Part shown: positions 1-7,545 of the stretch, piece by piece
Layout of the letters: every line of letters starts with the position of its first letter
Position numbering within the stretch: position 1 is the stretch's first letter
Assembly (NCBI GenBank): GCA_945869935.1
Contig: CAMBSA010000023.1
Coordinates: 1 to 11,263, forward strand
DNA length: 11,263 bases
Origin: Bordetella parapertussis
GTDB taxonomy: Bacteria > Pseudomonadota > Gammaproteobacteria > Burkholderiales > SG8-39
Direction: 5' to 3'
The notes under the pieces: generated by a model
Seen by the model: the letters and a program-made list of their open reading frames with translations, nothing else
Told to the model about the DNA's origin: nothing
Databases searched by the model: none
Program-made: the position numbers and the translations under genes

Positions 1-395
1 ATATCGAAATGGTAGTCCCGGGAATTGGCGAAAAATCCGATCGTGTCGTGCACCGAGGAATACTTTCGCGTGCTGCCGCCCATGCTCGGCACCCTGCGGT
101 CCCAGATGATCTCGTTGATCATCTGCATGCGGGTCTTGAGATGGCTGAACACCTCGGGGCTGTGCTGCCAGCTCAGGAACACATACAGGCTCGCGTTGCT
201 CGCGAGCTTGGGCATCAGCGCATCGATCCAGCGCCGGCTGAATTCGAGGTAGGCATCCCCCGAGAGCCTGTCCGAGTCGTTCCCATAATCCTTGCCCAGG
301 CCATAGGGAGGATCCGCGATCACGAGATCGACGCTGGCATCAGCAAGCCGCGCGATTCCGTCGAAGAAATCCTCGTGGCGGATCTCGATGCTCAA
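1..395 (-). CDS. DNA methyltransferase (N6-adenine or N4-cytosine type), N-terminal part, cut by the window edge
   Basis: About 131 codons are present and the frame stays open to position 1. The catalytic motif IV, DPPYG, is at residues 28-32, followed by LGKDYGND. Later come IIWDRR (96-101) and [18 protein letters not shown] (105-122), typical of amino-methyltransferases that carry motif IV near the N-terminus (beta-class order); the S-adenosylmethionine-binding FxGxG motif would lie beyond the edge. The only plausible start is TTG at 395-393, sharing TTGA with the trpB stop (4-base overlap), with a weak AGGG at 407-404. Translation is therefore probably coupled to trpB. From memory, Burkholderia genomes carry a similar methyltransferase between trpB and trpA, and a B. 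cenocepacia homologue is reported to modify GTWWAC. The target here is unproven. No restriction-enzyme gene is visible, but the left flank is unseen. Family assignment is secure; specificity is inference. Confidence 0.88.
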   Translation of the reverse strand, partial: MSIEIRHEDFFDGIARLADASVDLVIADPPYGLGKDYGNDSDRLSGDAYLEFSRRWIDALMPKLASNASLYVFLSWQHSPEVFSHLKTRMQMINEIIWDRRVPSMGGSTRKYSSVHDTIGFFANSRDYHFD

Positions 396-1585
396 AACTC
401 GAGCCCTGACTTCTCGGCGACAGTGTGCATGTCCTTGTCGCCGCGACCGGAGAGATTGACGAGCAGCAGCGCGTCCTTCGGCATCGAGGGCGCAATCTTC
501 ATCGCGTGCGCCACCGCGTGCGAGGACTCGAGCGCGGGGATGATGCCTTCGGTGCGGCAGAGTTCATGGAAGGCGGCAAGCGCGTCCTTGTCATCGACCG
601 CGACGTATTCGGCACGGCCGGAATCCTTGAGCCAAGCGTGCTCGGGGCCGACGCCCGGATAGTCGAGGCCCGCGGAGATCGAGTGCGTCTCGGTGATCTG
701 GCCGTCGGCGTTCTGCAGCAGGTAGGTGCGGTTGCCGTGGAGCACGCCGGGCGTGCCCGCGCAGAGCGAGGCCGCATGCTTGCCAGTGGCAATGCCCTCG
801 CCCGCAGCCTCGACACCGATCAGGCGCACTTTCTCGTGCGGAATGTAGGAGTGGAAAATTCCCATCGCGTTCGAACCGCCGCCTACGCACGCGATCACCG
901 CATCGGGCTGGCGGCCGTAGCCGTCCTGCATCTGGTCGATCGATTCACGCCCGATCACCGACTGGAAATCGCGCACCATCATCGGATACGGATGCGGACC
1001 TGCGACCGTGCCGATGATGTAGAAGGTGTTGTCGACATTGCTCACCCAGTCGCGCATTGCCTCGTTGAGCGCATCCTTGAGCGTCTTTGAACCCGACTCG
1101 ACCGGCACCACGGTCGCCCCGAGCAGTTTCATCCGATAGACGTTCTGCGCCTGGCGCTTGATGTCCTCGGAGCCCATGTACACCACGCACTCCATGCCGT
1201 AGCGCGCCGCCACGGTTGCGCTGGCCACGCCGTGCTGGCCCGCGCCGGTTTCAGCGATCACCCGCGGCTTGCCCATGCGCCGCGCAACCAGTGCCTGGCC
1301 TACGGTGTTGTTGATCTTGTGCGCGCCGGTGTGGTTCAGGTCCTCGCGCTTGAGCAGTATCTGAGCACCTCCGAGTTTCTTCGAAAGGCGCTCCGCGTGA
1401 TAGACCGGGCTGGGGCGTCCCACATAGTGCTTCAGGTCGTGTTCGAACTCCGCCATGAACGCCAGATCCGCGCGGCACGCGGCATACACCGCCTTGAGTT
1501 CATCGAGCGCGTGCACCAGGGTTTCGGAGACGAACACGCCACCGTACGGCCCGAAATGCCCGCGGGCATCGGGTAGGTCATACAT
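392..1585 (-). CDS. trpB: Tryptophan synthase beta chain
   Basis: Cytoplasmic PLP enzyme that condenses indole with L-serine to give L-tryptophan, working as an alpha2-beta2 complex with TrpA. The 397-aa product is full length. HTGAHKINN places the PLP lysine at K90. AETGAGQHG carries the catalytic glutamate at E112. GGGSNA (235-240) binds the cofactor phosphate, and [15 protein letters not shown] (301-315) and LSGRGDKD (378-385) are conserved. The ATG at 1585-1583 gives the usual N-terminus [16 protein letters not shown]. However, the GAAGGAG at 1604-1598 is 12 bases from that ATG and only 6 from an in-frame TTG at 1591-1589, so a two-residue longer protein is possible. The start overlaps the end of trpF by 8 bases, and the stop overlaps the methyltransferase start by 4, indicating one coupled transcript. 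Confidence 0.98.
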   Translation of the reverse strand: MYDLPDARGHFGPYGGVFVSETLVHALDELKAVYAACRADLAFMAEFEHDLKHYVGRPSPVYHAERLSKKLGGAQILLKREDLNHTGAHKINNTVGQALVARRMGKPRVIAETGAGQHGVASATVAARYGMECVVYMGSEDIKRQAQNVYRMKLLGATVVPVESGSKTLKDALNEAMRDWVSNVDNTFYIIGTVAGPHPYPMMVRDFQSVIGRESIDQMQDGYGRQPDAVIACVGGGSNAMGIFHSYIPHEKVRLIGVEAAGEGIATGKHAASLCAGTPGVLHGNRTYLLQNADGQITETHSISAGLDYPGVGPEHAWLKDSGRAEYVAVDDKDALAAFHELCRTEGIIPALESSHAVAHAMKIAPSMPKDALLLVNLSGRGDKDMHTVAEKSGLEF

Positions 1586-2207
1586 CTGCAAGGCGAACTC
1601 CTTCAATGAATGCCGCGATCTTTGTCGCGTCCTTGATCCCTTTTGCAACTTCAACCCCGCTGGATACATCTACGCCCCAGGGATGCATCGTCCGCACTGC
1701 ATCGACGACATTGTCCACCGTCAATCCGCCGGAAAGCATCCATGGACAGGGCAGATCGCGAGGCACGAGTTTCCAGTCGAAAGTGCGACCGGTACCGCCG
1801 TAGACCTGATCATGAAACGCATCGATCATCCATCCCGATGCCTCTTGGTATGGAAGCAGGCATTCTAGCAAATCCACGCCCGGCTTCGCCCTCACCGCCT
1901 TGATCCAGGGACGGTCGAACTGGGCGCAAAACCCGGGCGATTCCTCGCCGTGAAACTGCAGCGTCGACGCGGGCCATGCACGCAGCACGGCCTCGACCTC
2001 AGTCACCGAGGGATTCACGAACACCGCCACCGCATCGACGAACGCCGGCATGCGCCGGGCGATCGACACCATGGTATCGGGCGTCACGAAACGTTCACTC
2101 TTCGGCCAGAAAATGAAACCAATCGCATCGGCGCCCTGCGCCGCGGCGAGGCCGTCCTCGAGTCGGGTGATCCCGCAAATCTTTATCCGTGTGCGCGATG
2201 GGCGCAT
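1578..2207 (-). CDS. trpF: Phosphoribosylanthranilate isomerase
   Basis: Catalyses the Amadori rearrangement of N-(5'-phosphoribosyl)anthranilate to the 1-deoxyribulose phosphate (CdRP) in tryptophan synthesis; a cytoplasmic beta/alpha barrel. The 209-aa product is a normal length for a stand-alone TrpF, not a TrpC-TrpF fusion. KICGIT (9-14) carries the catalytic cysteine C11. LQFHGEES (83-90), the general-acid aspartate at about D130, GGTG (137-140), LSGGL (158-162) and VDVSSGVE (179-186) are all in the expected order, the last three forming phosphate-binding loops. The ATG at 2207-2205 is only 4 bases after the truA stop, with GGAG at 2218-2215 overlapping the end of truA. The end overlaps trpB by 8 bases. 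Both junctions suggest co-translation. Confidence 0.97.
   Translation of the reverse strand: MRPSRTRIKICGITRLEDGLAAAQGADAIGFIFWPKSERFVTPDTMVSIARRMPAFVDAVAVFVNPSVTEVEAVLRAWPASTLQFHGEESPGFCAQFDRPWIKAVRAKPGVDLLECLLPYQEASGWMIDAFHDQVYGGTGRTFDWKLVPRDLPCPWMLSGGLTVDNVVDAVRTMHPWGVDVSSGVEVAKGIKDATKIAAFIEGVRLADV
1598..1604 (-). promoter_or_regulatory. Ribosome binding site of trpB, inside the end of trpF
   Basis: GAAGGAG on the minus strand is the strongest Shine-Dalgarno match near the trpB start. It lies within the last codons of trpF. Spacing is 6 bases to the TTG at 1591 and 12 to the ATG at 1585, so it argues for the TTG even though the family N-terminus fits the ATG. Confidence 0.6.
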
Positions 2208-2211
2208 TCAT

Positions 2212-3015
2212 CTACTCCATGAACAGACAGGGCGAGGCCGGTGCGAACGCCGGCAACTGCCATATCTGGGGATAGCGTACCCCAGTGAGATAAAGACCGG
2301 CGGCACTCATCGTCGGCGGCGCACGCCTGCGATCGCGCTGCGCGAGCAGATCGCCCATCCATGCCACGGATTCGGCGCCTTTGCCGATATGAATCAGCGA
2401 ACCGACGATGTTGCGCACCATGTGATGCAGAAACGCGTTCGCGGTGATGTCGATGAAAATCCACGGCCCTCGCTGCGCGATATCGAGCTGCTCGATCGTG
2501 CGCACGGGGCTCTTTGCCTGGCATTCCGAGGATCGAAACGACGAGTAGTCGTGTTGGCCGACAAGTAGCGCCCCCGCATCGCGCATCGCAGCAACGTCGA
2601 GTGCGCGGTGAAACCAGCCGGCGTGGCGCGAGGCTAGCGCAGGTCTGACCGGATGATTCATCAGAACGTAGCGATAGCTGCGCGCGGTCGCCGAGAATCG
2701 CGCATGGAATCCCGCGTCCACCGTCGTCACCCACTGCACCGCGATCTGCGACGGCAGGTGAGAATTCACGCCCCGCACCCAGGCCGACTCCGGGCGAGCG
2801 ACTCCGGTGTCGAAATGCACCACCTGCGCTGCCGCGTGTACTCCGGCATCGGTCCGCCCCGCGGCAACCACTCGAATCTCGACGCCTGCGATCGCCGCCA
2901 GCGCACGCTCGAGCGCATCCTGAAGAGTGTCGCCCGAGGCCTGCGACTGCCAACCGGCAAAGCCGCTGCCATCGTAGGCAAGCCCGAGCGCTATCCGGCG
3001 CGCGACGTCGCTCAA
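2212..3015 (-). CDS. truA: tRNA pseudouridine(38-40) synthase
   Basis: Isomerises uridines 38-40 in the anticodon arm of many tRNAs to pseudouridine. The 267-aa product has the RIALGLAYDGSGFAGWQSQ N-terminus, the catalytic aspartate D56 in AGRTDAGVHA, RSYRYV around Y114, and FLHHMVRNIVGSL (195-207) in the C-terminal half. The frame is open upstream to the end of fimV, but family alignment begins near residue 6. The TTG at 3015-3013 is preceded by CGGAG (GGAG at 3026-3023, 7-base spacing), so I chose it; longer versions would run through a terminator hairpin. It heads the trpF-trpB block with a 4-base gap to trpF. TruA next to trpF is, from memory, a conserved pairing in beta- and gammaproteobacteria. 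Confidence 0.96.
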   Translation of the reverse strand: MSDVARRIALGLAYDGSGFAGWQSQASGDTLQDALERALAAIAGVEIRVVAAGRTDAGVHAAAQVVHFDTGVARPESAWVRGVNSHLPSQIAVQWVTTVDAGFHARFSATARSYRYVLMNHPVRPALASRHAGWFHRALDVAAMRDAGALLVGQHDYSSFRSSECQAKSPVRTIEQLDIAQRGPWIFIDITANAFLHHMVRNIVGSLIHIGKGAESVAWMGDLLAQRDRRRAPPTMSAAGLYLTGVRYPQIWQLPAFAPASPCLFME

Positions 3016-3022
3016 AGAAGTA

Positions 3023-3026
3023 CTCC
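3023..3026 (-). promoter_or_regulatory. Ribosome binding site that fixes the TTG start of truA
   Basis: GGAG (within CGGAG) lies 7 bases before the TTG at 3015. No ATG or GTG in frame nearby has comparable spacing, so this site decides the start. It sits just 8 bases after the T-tract of the preceding terminator. Confidence 0.6.
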
Positions 3027-3034
3027 GTGCGCAC

Positions 3035-3064
3035 AAAAGAAATCGGCGCCCGAGGCGCCGATTT
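3035..3064 (-). terminator. Intrinsic (rho-independent) terminator after fimV
   Basis: A perfect 11-bp inverted repeat, AAATCGGCGCC at 3040-3050 and GGCGCCGATTT at 3054-3064, with a 3-base loop. On the minus strand the stem runs into TTTCTTTT (3042-3035). It begins 45 bases after the fimV stop. The end of its T-tract is only 19 bases before the truA start, so a promoter entirely downstream of it is unlikely; read-through or an overlapping promoter must feed truA-trpFB. An opposite-strand T-run (3062-3065) is short, so bidirectional action is possible but weak. Confidence 0.85.
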
Positions 3065-3109
3065 TCATCCGAATCGACATGGTGGCGAGGCCGGGTTTCA
3101 GCCCGCCCC

Positions 3110-5944
3110 TTACCCGAGCGCCTCAAGCATGGACTTCGCCTGCGCCTGCTGCGCCGCGTCGCCTTCCGCGACCACTTCGTTCAGCAGTTCGCGAGCACCG
3201 TTCTTGTCGCCCATATCTTCGTAGGCCTTGGCAAGGTCGAGTTTGGTTGCGACTTCCTGCCACCTCGCGTCCATCTCGGGAGGCGCGCCCGCGTCGCTGG
3301 CGCCAAGATCGAGACTCAGCGCGGAAAGATCGATGTCTGCCGGCTTCACCTCGGTAAGCGGAGCCGGTTTGGCAGGCTCCGAGTCCGCAACCCCTTCACC
3401 AACGGGCAAGTCCAGATCCAGCTTGAAATCCATCATATTGCCGTCGTCCGCAGGCGCTTCGGCAACCGGTTCCGGCGCCGCGGGCGCTTCGGCGGCCGGC
3501 GTGTCCATGCCCAGATCAAAATCGATCGACATGCCGCCGTCGTCCGCAGCGGCTACAGGGGGCGCGGGCTCCGGCATCGCAGGAGCAGCCGCCGGGTCGA
3601 TGGTCAGCGTACCGTCCAGGCTGAAGTCCGGTGCGGTCTCAGCGGCGGGCGCGGCATCACCCGTGCCTGCATCCAGATCGAAGTCCAGACCGCCCGACGT
3701 ATCGGCAAGCGGATCGGCACTCGCCGGCACTTCATTGAGATTGATGTCCGGCTGCGCGACTGCCTCGGCCGGTGCATCGCCAAGGTCGAGATCAAAATCA
3801 AGCGCAGGCGGCGCCGTGTCTTCCTCCGCCGCCGCCGAGGTCTCGCCGCCGGCCGCACCGGGAACGACAGTCGTATCGGGCGTATCCGCCGCAACAAACT
3901 CCATGATCGGCGCCTGAATCACCTGCGTATCGAGCATGCCCGAACTCGGCATCGCGCCGCCGTAGAGCGGGTTCGCGGGATCGAGCGCAGCGCCGAGCGA
4001 CTGGGCACGCGCCCAGTCATCGCCCGAACCACCGGTGGAATCCTGCAGCTCGCGTGCGGTGGCTTCGAATGCAGTCGCATCCTTGCGGTTGGAATAGATA
4101 TCCAGGAGCTTCACGCGGATCGCATTGCGGCTCGGATCCTTGCCAAGCGCTTCCTTGAGGATCTCCTCCGCCTGAGCGTCACGGCCATACGCCATATAGA
4201 CATCGGCCTCCGCCACCGGGTCGATTTCCTCGGTGTCGATCTTGCCCACGCTGCCCTGGCTGAAGTCGGACTGGAACGAGGATGCATCCTCCGCGCCGGT
4301 GTCTAAACTGCGGCCGCCGGCGTCACCGACGATGGAACTCCCCAGCACCTGCTCCGGTCCCATCACGCTGCTTTCGGATTGCGCCAGTTGCTTCTTGCGC
4401 CGCCACTTGTAGGCCGCGTAACCGATCAGCAGCACCAGCAGGCCGCCCGCGGCCGGCAACGCGAAGTCGCTGTCGAGCAGTTCTTCCATCAAGGTCGGTG
4501 GCGGAGGCGGAGCCGCCTTGGCGGGCGCCTTCGGAGCGGCCGCTTGGGGGGGCTCGGCCGGCGGGGCCGCTTTTGCAACATCGGGCGCCACCGGAGCAAC
4601 CGCAGGGGCTTCGGCAACCTTGGCTGCCTCGGGTGCCTTGGCAGGTTCCGGTGCCTTCGGGGCTTCGGCCTTTGCCGCGGGCGCAGGGGCTGCGGCTTCA
4701 GGAGCTTTGGCGGGTTCTGCGACTTTCACAGGCTCAGCCTTGGCCGCCTTGGCCGGCTCGGCCGCCTTTGCGGGCGCGGCTTTCGCAGCTTCCTGATTCT
4801 GCGCACCCGCCTGGCTCTTCAACTGCGCGAGGCGCTTCATGTCCTCTACTTTCTTCTCGAGCAGGGCGATCCGCTCGCGTGCATCCTTCAGTGCCTGATC
4901 CTTCGCCGCGATATCGTCTTCGTTGGCAACCGCGGCAGCACGCCCGCCTTTTTTTGCGTCGTCCGGACGGGACAGGCGCAACTGGTCCTTGGCTGCTTCG
5001 CGCGGCGCGGCCTTCGGCTCGGCCGGAGGAGAAATGCGTCCCGACGACTGGCGACCCGCGTCCGCACGCCCGGGCGCACTGGCAACCGCCTCGCCCATGC
5101 TGCGCCGGAACGCGGCGTAGTCGCTGCTCTGCGCATTGACGACCCCGCGCGCTTCGTCGTTGCTGATGTCCGCCACCGCATCCTTGTCGGGCACATTCAG
5201 GATGCGGCCGGCACGCAGCCGGTTCATGTTGCTGCCGATAAACGCGTCCTCGTTGGCCCGGTAAAGCGCCACCAGCATCTGCTGCAATGAAGCATCGGCC
5301 GGTTTGGTCTGCTGGGCGATCTTGGCAAGGGTGTCGCCGCGCTTCACCTCATACGTACCGGCGGGCTTCACCGCAGGTTGGCGTGCCGGGGGTGCCGCCG
5401 GGGCTGGTGCCGGTGCAGCGGCAGGCGCGGCGACCGCGGGTGCGGGGGCTTGCGCAGGAACGGGGGGCGCCGCCGGACGAGCAGGCTCGACGGGCGCAGG
5501 GGCGACCACGGGCGGGACAATCGGCTGCACGACGGCGGCCGTCGCTGCACCCTTGTATTCGGGCGGATCCAGCAGGAAGGTGTATTCGCGGATAAGGCGC
5601 CCGCCGGACCAGGACAATTCCACGAGCATGTCGATGAACGGCTCGTTGACCGGCTGATTGGAAGTCAGGCTCACCACGTACTGTCCGGACGGACGGCGTT
5701 CGATGGCAAAACGGATTGCGAACAGCGCATTGTTCAGGTCGATATTGGCCTGGCGAAACGCGCCGGCCGAGGCAAGCGCGGCACCCAGGGTTTCGGCTTC
5801 CCCGGATTGCAGGGAAACGATCTCGATCTCCGCCCGCAGGGGCTGCCCAAGTGCGGACTGAACGCTAAGGCGTCCCAGTCCCGCGGCCAGTGCGATGGAA
5901 CACGGCAATAACAAGCCGACGAGGATCAGCGCGATTTTCTTCAA
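3110..5944 (-). CDS. fimV: FimV-family peptidoglycan-binding inner-membrane protein
   Basis: FimV (HubP in Vibrio, TspA in Neisseria) organises polar structures and promotes type IV pilus assembly and twitching. The 944-aa product, numbered from the TTG at 5944, has: a signal peptide (1 to about 21); the FimV N-terminal domain GLGRLSVQSALGQPL to LLDPPEY (about 22-130); a Pro/Ala linker; a LysM domain, GTYEVKRGDTLAKIA to RAGRILNVPD (about 196-253), for peptidoglycan; a predicted coiled coil (about 345-380); an Ala/Pro/Lys/Glu-rich tract (385-485); a membrane helix LPAAGGLLVLLIGYAAY before KWRRKK (about 496-518); a TPR-like cytoplasmic segment (about 577-635); an acidic linker with repeated DFDLD motifs (about 714-880); and the conserved C-terminal helical domain (about 898-944). 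A GTG at 5959 would add five residues, but GGGAG at 5957-5953 fits the TTG. A terminator follows. Confidence 0.95.
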   Translation of the reverse strand: MKKIALILVGLLLPCSIALAAGLGRLSVQSALGQPLRAEIEIVSLQSGEAETLGAALASAGAFRQANIDLNNALFAIRFAIERRPSGQYVVSLTSNQPVNEPFIDMLVELSWSGGRLIREYTFLLDPPEYKGAATAAVVQPIVPPVVAPAPVEPARPAAPPVPAQAPAPAVAAPAAAPAPAPAAPPARQPAVKPAGTYEVKRGDTLAKIAQQTKPADASLQQMLVALYRANEDAFIGSNMNRLRAGRILNVPDKDAVADISNDEARGVVNAQSSDYAAFRRSMGEAVASAPGRADAGRQSSGRISPPAEPKAAPREAAKDQLRLSRPDDAKKGGRAAAVANEDDIAAKDQALKDARERIALLEKKVEDMKRLAQLKSQAGAQNQEAAKAAPAKAAEPAKAAKAEPVKVAEPAKAPEAAAPAPAAKAEAPKAPEPAKAPEAAKVAEAPAVAPVAPDVAKAAPPAEPPQAAAPKAPAKAAPPPPPTLMEELLDSDFALPAAGGLLVLLIGYAAYKWRRKKQLAQSESSVMGPEQVLGSSIVGDAGGRSLDTGAEDASSFQSDFSQGSVGKIDTEEIDPVAEADVYMAYGRDAQAEEILKEALGKDPSRNAIRVKLLDIYSNRKDATAFEATARELQDSTGGSGDDWARAQSLGAALDPANPLYGGAMPSSGMLDTQVIQAPIMEFVAADTPDTTVVPGAAGGETSAAAEEDTAPPALDFDLDLGDAPAEAVAQPDINLNEVPASADPLADTSGGLDFDLDAGTGDAAPAAETAPDFSLDGTLTIDPAAAPAMPEPAPPVAAADDGGMSIDFDLGMDTPAAEAPAAPEPVAEAPADDGNMMDFKLDLDLPVGEGVADSEPAKPAPLTEVKPADIDLSALSLDLGASDAGAPPEMDARWQEVATKLDLAKAYEDMGDKNGARELLNEVVAEGDAAQQAQAKSMLEALG
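4496..4792 (-). repeat. Low-complexity coding repeat in fimV (Ala/Pro/Lys/Glu)
   Basis: Residues of about 385-483 of FimV are built from imperfect copies of short units such as EPAKA, APEAA and KAEAPKAPEPAKAPE. At the DNA level this is a degenerate GC-rich tandem repeat made mostly of alanine, proline, lysine and glutamate codons. It lies on the periplasmic side just before the membrane helix and probably acts as a flexible or extended spacer whose length could vary between strains. Confidence 0.7.
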
Positions 5945-5952
5945 AGCAAATT

Positions 5953-5957
5953 CTCCC
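5953..5957 (-). promoter_or_regulatory. Ribosome binding site that fixes the TTG start of fimV
   Basis: GGGAG lies 8 bases before the TTG at 5944, which begins a typical signal peptide (Met-Lys-Lys-Ile-Ala). The upstream in-frame GTG at 5959 overlaps this site and would put Gly-Glu before the basic residues, making it the poorer choice. Confidence 0.6.
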
Positions 5958-6077
5958 ACTCGGCCTTTTGTCGCGTGCTGAGTTGCGGTCCAGCTGGATT
6001 AATGACATTGCATCGAAAACAAAGACATATCGAACGGATATATCAAAACTTGGATCGAATCTTCGGCGGGGAAATTA

Positions 6078-6106
6078 ACATTACCATCATGAGGTTAGGC
6101 TTGCAA
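6078..6106 (-). promoter_or_regulatory. Candidate sigma-70 promoter for fimV
   Basis: On the minus strand, TTGCAA (6106-6101, 4 of 6 matches to TTGACA), a 17-base spacer, and TAATGT (6083-6078) preceded by TGG, which gives an extended -10 of the TGn type. The predicted start would be near 6070, leaving a leader of roughly 125 bases before fimV. The -10 match is modest, so this is a prediction only. Confidence 0.4.
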
Positions 6107-6114
6107 GCTCAACC
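6093..6114. repeat. 22-bp inverted repeat over the fimV promoter -35 region
   Basis: The sequence reads GGTT, one unpaired base, GGCTTGCAAGCT, one unpaired base, AACC, with the perfect 10-bp palindrome GCTTGCAAGC at its centre. It covers the proposed -35 box TTGCAA. Dyad symmetry at a promoter is what a dimeric regulator would bind, but no regulator is identified. Confidence 0.5.
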
Positions 6115-6219
6115 CCGCTCTCACAAGCTGCACTAAGTCGGTATTTTTTGGCAGAAATATGCCTCTGCCCGGCAATTGTTTCGCCGGATTGTGCTATTGC
6201 CGCCCCGATTCCCCCGGTA

Positions 6220-6245
6220 GGCGCCGTGCCAAGACACACGGCGCC
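6220..6245 (-). repeat. GC-rich hairpin downstream of asd
   Basis: A perfect 9-bp inverted repeat, GGCGCCGTG at 6220-6228 and CACGGCGCC at 6237-6245, with an 8-base loop, starts 27 bases after the asd stop. No T-run follows on the minus strand, so it is not a classic intrinsic terminator. It may stabilise the 3' end or act with Rho. Confidence 0.45.
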
Positions 6246-6272
6246 GCGCTGCGGGACGCGTGCATCGGCGAC

Positions 6273-7382
6273 TCAGGACACGAGGATCCTGAGCATCCTG
6301 CGAAGCGGCTCGGCAGCCCCCCAGAGTAACTGGTCACCGACGGTGAACGCCGTCAGGTATTCGCCGCCCATCGCGAGCTTGCGCAAACGCCCGATCGGAA
6401 CCGAGAGCGTTCCGGTGACGGTCGCCGGCGTGAGTTCGCGAAGGCTGGCTTCCCGTTCGTTGGGAATCACCTTCACCCAATCGTTGGCGCCCGCAAGAAT
6501 CTGCTCGATCTCATTGATCGGCAAATCCTTTTTCAGCTTGATGGTCAGCGCCTGGCTGTGGCATCGCATCGCGCCGATGCGAACACAGATGCCGTCGATC
6601 GGCACCGGATTGGCCTGCTTGCCGAGAATCTTGTTGCCTTCCGCACCGCCCTTCCATTCCTCGCGGCTCATGCCGTTGCCGAGGTCCTTGTCGATCCACG
6701 GCAGAAGGCTTCCCGCCAGAGCATGGCCGAAGTTGTCCGTCGGAAACTCCCTGGACCGCAGCGTACCTGCGACGACGCGGTCGAGTTCGAGGGTCGCCGA
6801 ACCCGGGTCGGCGAGCAGTTTCGCGCCCGCGGCGTGGACAGTGCCCATCTGCGCCACGAGTTCGCGCATGTTCTCCGCACCCGCACCGGAGGCCGCCTGA
6901 TAAGTCATTGCGGTCATCCATTCGACCATGTCCGCCTTGAACAGACCGTGCATCGCGAGCAGCATCAGGCTCACGGTGCAGTTGCCACCGATGTAGTCCT
7001 TCACGCCTTTGGCGACAGCACCCTTGATCACATCCATATTGACTGGATCAAGAATGATCACCGCGTCATCCTTCATCCGCAGCGCGGAGGCGGCATCAAT
7101 CCAGTAGCCGTTCCAGCCGGCGGCTCGCAGCTTCGGATGCATCTCGTTGGTGTAATCACCGCCCTGGCAGCTGATGATGATTTCCATCGCGCGGAGCGCA
7201 TCGACCGAGCGTGCATCGGCGAGCGGTGGCACCGTCCGACCGATGCCCGGGCCTTTGCCACCCGCCTGCGAGGTGGAAAAGAACATCGGGTCCACGTGAT
7301 CGAAGTCCCGCTCCTCGCGCATGCGCTGCATGAGCACCGATCCGACCATGCCCCGCCAGCCTACGATACCGATTCGCCGCAT
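6273..7382 (-). CDS. asd: Aspartate-semialdehyde dehydrogenase
   Basis: Reduces L-aspartyl-4-phosphate with NADPH to aspartate 4-semialdehyde, the branch point to lysine, diaminopimelate, threonine and methionine. The 369-aa product matches the Gram-negative (E. coli-like) type in length and motifs: [17 protein letters not shown] (5-21) for NADP binding, the active-site cysteine C135 in [10 protein letters not shown], a conserved Q162, GAEGNKILG (247-254), and [14 protein letters not shown] (266-279) with substrate-binding R268 and catalytic H275. The frame is open 102 codons upstream into leuB, but the ATG at 7382-7380 gives the family N-terminus and is preceded by AGGA. It lies 163 bases after leuB. 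Fully intact. Confidence 0.97.
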   Translation of the reverse strand: MRRIGIVGWRGMVGSVLMQRMREERDFDHVDPMFFSTSQAGGKGPGIGRTVPPLADARSVDALRAMEIIISCQGGDYTNEMHPKLRAAGWNGYWIDAASALRMKDDAVIILDPVNMDVIKGAVAKGVKDYIGGNCTVSLMLLAMHGLFKADMVEWMTAMTYQAASGAGAENMRELVAQMGTVHAAGAKLLADPGSATLELDRVVAGTLRSREFPTDNFGHALAGSLLPWIDKDLGNGMSREEWKGGAEGNKILGKQANPVPIDGICVRIGAMRCHSQALTIKLKKDLPINEIEQILAGANDWVKVIPNEREASLRELTPATVTGTLSVPIGRLRKLAMGGEYLTAFTVGDQLLWGAAEPLRRMLRILVS

Positions 7383-7469
7383 GATGTGTGTCCTGGTTAG
7401 GGAATCGCTGATCAAGTCCAATTTCGAGGCTTGAAGGTTCAGCGTTCCCTCTGAGATGGGGGAGTTACG

Positions 7470-7486
7470 AGGGGGCGTAGCCCCCT
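7470..7486 (-). repeat. GC-rich palindrome between leuB and asd
   Basis: A perfect 7-bp inverted repeat, AGGGGGC and GCCCCCT, with a 3-base loop. A further run of five C (7464-7460 on the minus strand) can compete for the same G-run, so two alternative RNA hairpins are possible. There is no T-run on the minus strand and only a weak TTGTT on the plus strand, so terminator function is doubtful. Its form resembles short palindromes dispersed in many GC-rich genomes; copies elsewhere cannot be checked here. The rest of the spacer (7383-7545) shows no gene. Confidence 0.5.
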
Positions 7487-7545
7487 TGTTCAGTGGCTCC
7501 TTAGGTTTGCCTGGTTCTCTGCGCAGTTGCCGAAATGACTCGCGC

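Larger units (their letters stand above)
5945..6272. other. 328-bp intergenic region between asd and fimV
   Basis: No convincing gene is visible on either strand. The half next to asd is GC-rich and holds a 9-bp hairpin at 6220-6245. The half next to fimV (about 5945-6135) is clearly richer in A and T than the genes around it and holds a candidate promoter at 6078-6106, a 22-bp inverted repeat at 6093-6114 and a second imperfect inverted repeat (arms 6024-6031 and 6037-6044, 7 of 8 bases complementary). Plus-strand frames starting around 6148 are shadows of asd. Confidence 0.75.

Noticed and set aside
9..662. A 217-codon plus-strand frame at the left edge
   Set aside because: It is antisense to the methyltransferase and trpB, both with clear motifs; composition is rich in His and Arg, as typical for shadow frames.
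4282..5290. Several plus-strand frames of 285-303 codons opposite fimV
   Set aside because: They are low-complexity Arg/Gly/Ala sequences, mirror images of the Ala/Pro/Lys repeat in FimV.
6154..6175. Hairpin GGCAGA, 8 bases, TCTGCC near a run of six T on the plus strand
   Set aside because: The T-run precedes the stem on the plus strand and reads as A on the minus strand after it, so it fits a terminator in neither direction; the stem is only 6 bp.
6148..6900. A 250-codon plus-strand frame starting in the asd-fimV spacer
   Set aside because: Most of it is antisense to asd; no Shine-Dalgarno or domain was seen.
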